A model generated the notes under the pieces. It worked only from the letters and a program-made list of their open reading frames with translations, searched no databases and was not told where the DNA came from. A stretch of DNA of 10,799 nt from Singulisphaera sp. GP187 (GTDB lineage: Bacteria > Planctomycetota > Phycisphaerae > Phycisphaerales > SM1A02): positions 1 through 10,799 of the forward strand of contig CAMDEL010000035.1 in assembly GCA_945896765.1 (NCBI GenBank). The letters are read 5' to 3'. Of this stretch, positions 7,227-10,799 are shown one piece after another (the stretch's first letter is position 1; each line of letters opens with the position of its first letter). The position numbers and the translations under genes were made by a program.

Positions 7227-8204
7227 ATGACGAATTCAATGATCGTTCTTTGTCCAGGCCAAGGCGCACAATCTGTTGGAATGGGTCGTGGATGGAACGA
7301 CACAAGCACAGCGGCTGCGGCGATTTTTGCGCGAGCCGACAAAGCGATCGACCTGACCTCGCTTGGCGGAACGCTTTCAAAAATATCTTTCGATGGCCCT
7401 GCTGAAACGCTCAATCGAACGGATGTCAGTCAACCTGCTTTATACACTTGTGCAATCGCATGTTTTCACGCAATGCAAGATCGGCCCGATGCGCCGACGA
7501 TCTCAGCGTGCGCAGGACTTTCCTTGGGCGAATACACCGCGCTGCATTTGGCTGGAGCGTTTTCATTTGAAGATGGACTGCGACTCGTTGCGACACGCGG
7601 AAAATTGATGCAAGCGGCTGCAGAAGCAAGTCGCGGCGGAATGGTTGCGCTCATAGGTGCTGATGAAGCACAAGCTCAAGCCGTGTGCGATGGCGCAGCG
7701 CAAGGAGAAGTCTTGGTCTGCGCCAATTTCAATGCGCCAGGTCAGATCGTTCTTTCTGGACATGCCTCGGCGTGCGATCGAGCGTTGGAATTCGCGTCGA
7801 CCGTTGGATGCCGAGCGACACGCCTTCAAGTCGCAGGAGCATTTCATTCGCCGCTGATGGCTTCCGCGGCAGAATTGATGCAAAAAGCGCTTGAAAACGT
7901 TGATTTCAAGCCACTCAAATATCCGGTTTGGAGCAATGTCACCGCGCGGCAACATGATGCAAACAATTCTACTTTACTGAAAAAACTCCTTGTCGATCAG
8001 ATTGTTTGCCCCGTAAGATGGAGTCAGAGCATGTCGGCGCTTGCTGCGGGACTTCCCGTTGGCGACAACAGACCTGCGCTGCACGAACTGGCACCAGGCA
8101 GTGTGCTCAAAGGATTGATGCGTCGAATAGAAAAAAGTTGCGAGATCACAAGTCATGACAAACCTGCAGACAAACCAGCACCCCTTGAAATCCCACACGT
8201 ATAA
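7227..8204 (+). CDS. fabD: Malonyl-CoA:ACP transacylase (FabD)
   Basis: FabD moves malonyl from CoA to ACP, supplying the extender for elongation. The 325 residues carry the PGQGAQ oxyanion loop (10-15), the nucleophile Ser99 in GLSLGEY, Arg124 in VATRGKLMQ, His207 in AGAFHSP and Gln258 before CPVRW. GAGAAG six bases upstream supports the ATG at 7227, with an ATG four codons in as a weaker option. The family is usually about 310 residues; the last 20 or so (a Lys/Pro-rich tail after LKGLMRRI) are extra and lie over the start of the next gene in another frame. A 54-base gap separates it from fabH. Confidence 0.97.
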   Translation: MTNSMIVLCPGQGAQSVGMGRGWNDTSTAAAAIFARADKAIDLTSLGGTLSKISFDGPAETLNRTDVSQPALYTCAIACFHAMQDRPDAPTISACAGLSLGEYTALHLAGAFSFEDGLRLVATRGKLMQAAAEASRGGMVALIGADEAQAQAVCDGAAQGEVLVCANFNAPGQIVLSGHASACDRALEFASTVGCRATRLQVAGAFHSPLMASAAELMQKALENVDFKPLKYPVWSNVTARQHDANNSTLLKKLLVDQIVCPVRWSQSMSALAAGLPVGDNRPALHELAPGSVLKGLMRRIEKSCEITSHDKPADKPAPLEIPHV

Positions 8205-8979
8205 TTCTTTCGTTGGCTTTGCCTGCATTGTCGTCCTTGCTAGCGTTGGATTGACATCATGCGGTGAAGAAGAAGCGCCTCCACCGCCACCAGTGGCGCG
8301 TGTCGCACCACCGCCACCACCCCCACCGCCAGCACCAACTATCAAGTCTGTTGCAGAATTGATGGCGGAATACCAGATTGACGAGCGTGTCAACTTGCCC
8401 GAAAAAATGGCGCCCAACACGAATGAGAAGCGTGTTGCTGTACTGAAATTTTGGAACGCATTCGCCAAGAGCGACTCCGATTACGTAGGACAGCACATGA
8501 CCAAACTTGATGAGAATGTGCTTGCTGGGCTCATCAAAAATGGCACATGGGCAACAACCACGGCCAAGATCACTGCCATCGAAGTGCAGTGCAAAGATGA
8601 TGGCGAAGGCTTCGCAACATTTGGGCTTGTCACTTCAAACGGAACTGAACAACCGATGCTTTGGGATGCAACAATGTCGAGCGACCAAGCTTCATTCACT
8701 GCCTTTCCAGGAACAGCAGACATCATGGCTCATCTTTCCGGTGAAGATTCGATTGGGGCTTGGAAGACCTATATCGATGGCCTATTTGAAAAATACTCAA
8801 ATCTCCCTGATGAAGAGGTCGAAACCCCACAGGAAGATCTTCAGCTTGCCGAAGGCGATGATCCTGCATCAGGTGGAGGCGGTGGAGAAACTCCAAGCGG
8901 ACCAGGTCCAGGCGGACCAGGCGGTGGCGGTGGTGGTGGTGGTGCATTACGCAAGAAACCTCACGCTCCGCTCAAGTGA
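8155..8979 (+). CDS. Putative lipoprotein with Pro-rich and Gly-rich segments, unknown function
   Basis: The 274-residue frame begins inside fabD (50-base overlap, different frame). Its N-terminus has a hydrophobic stretch (about 19-33) ending in LTSC, a lipobox with Cys36 as the predicted lipidated residue, so envelope anchoring is likely. Next come an acidic patch, two polyproline runs (42-60), and a folded-looking domain (about 64-215) with a helix AVLKFWNAFAKSD followed by strand-like segments, which could be NTF2-like but only weakly. The tail is acidic, then Gly-rich (about 239-262), ending in a basic ALRKKPHAPLK. I do not recognise the family. It sits between fabD and the reversed fabG, where fabG is normally found. 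No Shine-Dalgarno is seen. No other start keeps the signal sequence intact except a TTG at 8185, which is in frame. Confidence 0.75.
   Translation: MTNLQTNQHPLKSHTYNSFVGFACIVVLASVGLTSCGEEEAPPPPPVARVAPPPPPPPPAPTIKSVAELMAEYQIDERVNLPEKMAPNTNEKRVAVLKFWNAFAKSDSDYVGQHMTKLDENVLAGLIKNGTWATTTAKITAIEVQCKDDGEGFATFGLVTSNGTEQPMLWDATMSSDQASFTAFPGTADIMAHLSGEDSIGAWKTYIDGLFEKYSNLPDEEVETPQEDLQLAEGDDPASGGGGGETPSGPGPGGPGGGGGGGGALRKKPHAPLK
8278..8336 (+). repeat. CCACCG-type low-complexity run (polyproline coding)
   Basis: Two tracts of CCA/CCG/CCC codons encode five and eight prolines just after the lipidated cysteine. They probably form a stiff polyproline spacer between membrane and domain. CACCACCGCCACC at 8306-8318 is the exact reverse complement of 8923-8935. 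Confidence 0.7.
8873..8943 (+). repeat. GGTGGC-type low-complexity run (polyglycine coding)
   Basis: Runs of GGT, GGC and GGA codons encode the Gly-rich tail of the lipoprotein, ending in five tandem GGT units. Such tracts tend to vary in length through slippage. The run is complementary to the polyproline tract about 600 bases upstream. Confidence 0.7.
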
Positions 8980-8999
8980 TTGACTGCAATCTGTTTGCT

Positions 9000-9788
9000 T
9001 CACATACCCAAGCCGCCGTCAACTGACAACACTTGTCCAGTGACATAGCCCGCTTCATCTGAAGTGATGTACGAAACTGCGGCTGCAATGTCGTTGCCCG
9101 TGCCGAATCGTTTCAGTGGAATTGCAGGGAGAACAGCCTCGCGAAGTGCTGTGGGAAGTCCGCTCGTCATATCGCTCTCGATAAAACCAGGCGCGATTAC
9201 ATTGGCGGTGAGTCCCTTTCCGCCCAATTCTTTGGCGATCGACTTCGTAAGTCCGATCAAACCAGCCTTCGCTGCGGCATAATTCGCTTGGCCAGCATTG
9301 CCCATAATTCCCGAGACAGAACCGATATTCACGATGCGACCAAATCGGCCACGCATCATCGGCCTTGCCGCAGTACGGCACGCAACGAATGCAGAACGCA
9401 AATTGATTCGCAGAACATCGTCGAAATCTTCGTCGCTCATTCGCAAGATCAAACCATCGCGCGTGATGCCAGCGTTGTTGACCATGATGTCCAATCGACC
9501 GTGTCGCTCCGCAATTTCTTCGATTGCTGTTGCCAGAGCAGCGCCATCGCCCACATCACATGATTTCATTTCGCAAGTTCCGCCTGCTGCGATGATTTCA
9601 ACGCGGAGATCTTCTAACTGTTCGGCATTGCGGGCGAATCCCACAAGATGTCGACCATCCGCTGCGAGACGGATTGCAATTGCTCGGCCGATTCCTCGGC
9701 TTGCTCCAGTGACGATTGCGACTCTCTTTTCGATGACATACTCCTTCTTGGGGGTGGGATCATAACCGCCCCAAATCACGTGATGCAT
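9000..9788 (-). CDS. fabG: 3-oxoacyl-ACP reductase (FabG), reversed within the fab cluster
   Basis: FabG is the NADPH-dependent SDR that reduces 3-oxoacyl-ACP in each elongation cycle. With the ATG at 9788 it has 262 residues: GASRGIG cofactor loop (28-34), NNAG (104-107), Asn129, Ser157, Tyr170 and Lys174 as the catalytic set, APGFIESDM, and the C-terminal VLSVDGGLGM. It is therefore a classical full-length FabG. The start is uncertain. The first 18 residues are unlike the family, and the only good Shine-Dalgarno (AAGGAG, 9741-9746) lies six bases before an AUC at 9734; starting there gives 244 residues, the length of E. coli FabG. The gene is convergent with the lipoprotein (20-base gap) and divergent from acpP. 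Other SDR enzymes are possible, but the location and motifs favour FabG. Confidence 0.93.
   Translation of the reverse strand: MHHVIWGGYDPTPKKEYVIEKRVAIVTGASRGIGRAIAIRLAADGRHLVGFARNAEQLEDLRVEIIAAGGTCEMKSCDVGDGAALATAIEEIAERHGRLDIMVNNAGITRDGLILRMSDEDFDDVLRINLRSAFVACRTAARPMMRGRFGRIVNIGSVSGIMGNAGQANYAAAKAGLIGLTKSIAKELGGKGLTANVIAPGFIESDMTSGLPTALREAVLPAIPLKRFGTGNDIAAAVSYITSDEAGYVTGQVLSVDGGLGM
9741..9746 (-). promoter_or_regulatory. Strong Shine-Dalgarno inside the annotated fabG N-terminus
   Basis: AAGGAG on the minus strand sits six bases before an in-frame AUC codon (9734-9732). There is no in-frame ATG, GTG or TTG nearby; the nearest ATG (9739) is out of frame and only one base from the site. 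This suggests that translation starts at AUC, or that the base at 9732 is an error or mutation. Confidence 0.5.
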
Positions 9789-9813
9789 TACCCAGTACTT
9801 GTCCAGACTTCTT

Positions 9814-9831
9814 GGAGGAACGACCGCCTCC
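9814..9831 (+). repeat. Inverted repeat in the fabG-acpP intergenic region
   Basis: GGAGG and CCTCC are separated by eight bases, about 111 bases before acpP. It is a short stem in the divergent promoter region, and no consensus promoter boxes were found beside it. Confidence 0.25.
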
Positions 9832-9863
9832 CAGAATCTTCAACTGCCGTTATCATCTGAATC

Positions 9864-9879
9864 ATCGGCATTCGCCGAT
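9864..9879 (+). repeat. Perfect hairpin or operator upstream of acpP
   Basis: ATCGGC, ATTC, GCCGAT form a perfect six-base stem with a four-base loop, about 63 bases before the acpP start. It may be an operator for a lipid-synthesis regulator or a leader hairpin; neither can be shown here. The rest of the 153-base divergent gap must hold promoters for fabG and acpP, but none is clear by eye. Confidence 0.4.
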
Positions 9880-9929
9880 ATGTTTGTCCCGTCCGATTCG
9901 GTCATTTCGATCATTTGTTCAAATAAAAC

Positions 9930-9934
9930 AGGAG
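9930..9934 (+). promoter_or_regulatory. Ribosome binding site of acpP
   Basis: AGGAG lies seven bases before a GTG codon and decides the acpP start at 9942. It is among the strongest sites in the window, which fits the high expression expected of ACP. Confidence 0.75.
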
Positions 9935-9941
9935 CTAACCC

Positions 9942-10220
9942 GTGACAGAAGCAGAGATTCAAGAAAAGGTCATCGCCATCGTCGCCGAGCAAATGGGTGT
10001 CGATAAGGCTGAAATCAAGCGAGAAACGAGTTTCACGAATGATCTCAATGCCGACAGCCTCGATATTGTCGAGCTTGTCATGGAGTTTGAGGACCAATTC
10101 GGAACTTCGATTCCAGATGATCAAGGCGACAAGATTCAGACCGTTGGATCTGCCATCGACTACATCAAGGCGAACTTCGGCGCTGGCCCAAAGGGCGATG
10201 CTGCGAAGTCCGCAAACTGA
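9942..10220 (+). CDS. acpP: Acyl carrier protein
   Basis: The 92-residue acidic protein carries growing acyl chains on a phosphopantetheine arm. The attachment serine is Ser39 in NADSLDIVELVMEFE, the standard helix II motif, followed by IPDDQGDKIQTVGSAIDYI as in E. coli ACP. It starts with GTG behind a strong AGGAG. Compared with the usual 78-80 residues it has a C-terminal extension (about 80-92, Gly/Ala/Lys rich). fabF follows directly, the common acpP-fabF order. Confidence 0.97.
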   Translation: MTEAEIQEKVIAIVAEQMGVDKAEIKRETSFTNDLNADSLDIVELVMEFEDQFGTSIPDDQGDKIQTVGSAIDYIKANFGAGPKGDAAKSAN

Positions 10221-10242
10221 TTCCATAGGTTCATTGAAGACC

Positions 10243-10799
10243 TTGCGGACAATTACGCTACGAAGAGTTGTGGTTACTGGCATGGGTGCTCTCACCCCGG
10301 CTGGGAATTCTGTTGCCCAAACTTGGGATGGAATGGTCAATGGTATTTCAGGCGTTGATTCGATCACACTTTTTGATGCGAATGAAGATTGGGGTGTTCG
10401 ATTCGCCGGCGAAGTCCGAGGGTTCGATCCCAACACGATCCTGGATGCGCGAGAGCAGCGTCGCTTTGATCGCTTCGCGCTTCTCGCGCTTGCGGCGGCG
10501 ACCGAAGCTGCAAAGGATTCTGGATTTGATTTTCAATCCGGCGATCCATATCGACATGGTGTTGCGATCGGTTCGGGCATCGGTGGAATTGGAACGATCG
10601 AAACTGGAGTGAAGGGTCTGATTACAGGTGGAAATAGAAAGATCGGTCCATTCACTGTTCCACGATTGATGGTGAATGCCGGGGCTGGGCAAGTTTCCAT
10701 TCGTTTCAATTTGCGCGGCGCAAATATTGCAACTGCGACTGCATGCGCAACTGGATCACATGCAATTGGCGCAGCATTTCACCTGATTCAGCGCGGCGA
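10243..10799 (+). CDS. fabF: 3-oxoacyl-ACP synthase II (FabF), 5' part
   Basis: Translation shows the N-terminal part of a KAS II: RRVVVTGMGALTPAGN, then RFDRFALLA, GSGIGG, and the nucleophile region ATACATGSHAIGAA, with the catalytic Cys about residue 168. It elongates acyl-ACP with malonyl-ACP. The catalytic histidines lie beyond the right edge. No ATG precedes the conserved RRVVVTG segment in frame. TTG at 10243 gives a family-like N-terminus of eight residues; TTG at 10234 is the alternative, and AGG at 10227-10229 or GAAG at 10236-10239 could serve as weak Shine-Dalgarno sites. It begins 22 bases after acpP. Confidence 0.9.
   Translation, partial: MRTITLRRVVVTGMGALTPAGNSVAQTWDGMVNGISGVDSITLFDANEDWGVRFAGEVRGFDPNTILDAREQRRFDRFALLALAAATEAAKDSGFDFQSGDPYRHGVAIGSGIGGIGTIETGVKGLITGGNRKIGPFTVPRLMVNAGAGQVSIRFNLRGANIATATACATGSHAIGAAFHLIQRG

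Noticed and set aside
8200..8205. TATAAT at the end of fabD, as a possible lipoprotein promoter
   Set aside because: The only -35-like TTGAAA (8185-8190) is nine bases away, far too close, and the box lies downstream of the chosen lipoprotein start. It arises from the fabD stop context.
8980..8999. Terminator between the convergent lipoprotein and fabG genes
   Set aside because: The 20-base gap has no stem-loop or T-run.
9617..9739. Short minus-strand frame from the ATG at 9739, just behind the AAGGAG site
   Set aside because: It is out of frame with fabG, only one base from the Shine-Dalgarno, and gives a 41-residue low-complexity peptide without features.
9298..9765. Plus-strand frame of 155 residues opposite fabG
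   Set aside because: It is antisense to a full-length FabG with complete catalytic residues, and its composition is Arg/Ser-rich noise.
1..10799. CRISPR array, insertion sequence, tRNA or rRNA gene, or defence system
   Set aside because: No regularly spaced repeats, transposase motifs, cloverleaf-like sequences or nuclease/toxin motifs were seen on either strand.

Overview
The window looks like a housekeeping region of a bacterial chromosome, with moderate GC and dense coding. It holds ten complete or near-complete genes plus two genes cut by the window edges. The protein style, the weak or absent Shine-Dalgarno sites, the frequent non-ATG starts and the look of the L32 and lipoprotein sequences suggest Planctomycetota, perhaps a Phycisphaerae-like lineage. 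That placement is an inference from memory of family style, not from a search.

Left half, minus strand (reading right to left from about 4815): rpsL (S12), a 210-base spacer with three inverted repeats, rpsG (S7), a ThiF/MoeB-type E1-like adenylyltransferase starting 9 bases after rpsG, a DinB-superfamily protein, and a long exported protein that runs off the left edge. The last of these is an uninterrupted frame of 708 codons with a signal peptide. It fills the first 2.1 kb and is easy to miss because its stop lies outside the window. The tight spacing and overlaps suggest one transcript.

Right half, plus strand (from 4960): a divergent promoter region with a good sigma-70-like box pair, then rpmF (L32), plsX, fabH and fabD. 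This is the classic phospholipid and fatty-acid synthesis cluster. Where fabG normally follows, there is instead a small lipoprotein of unknown function whose start overlaps the fabD end. fabG itself lies on the opposite strand, tail-to-tail with the lipoprotein. acpP and the start of fabF then resume on the plus strand. Together PlsX, FabH, FabD, FabG, AcpP and FabF give acyl-phosphate formation, malonyl loading, initiation, condensation and ketoreduction.

Points for a second look: the inverted fabG and its possible AUC start codon, the lipoprotein inserted in the fab cluster, arginine at S12 residue 88 (a streptomycin-resistance position), the ThiF protein with an unusual C-terminal domain linked to ribosomal protein genes, and a clean palindrome between rpsL and rpsG. 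I see no mobile element, CRISPR array, tRNA or rRNA, and no clear sign of an undescribed defence or metabolic system.
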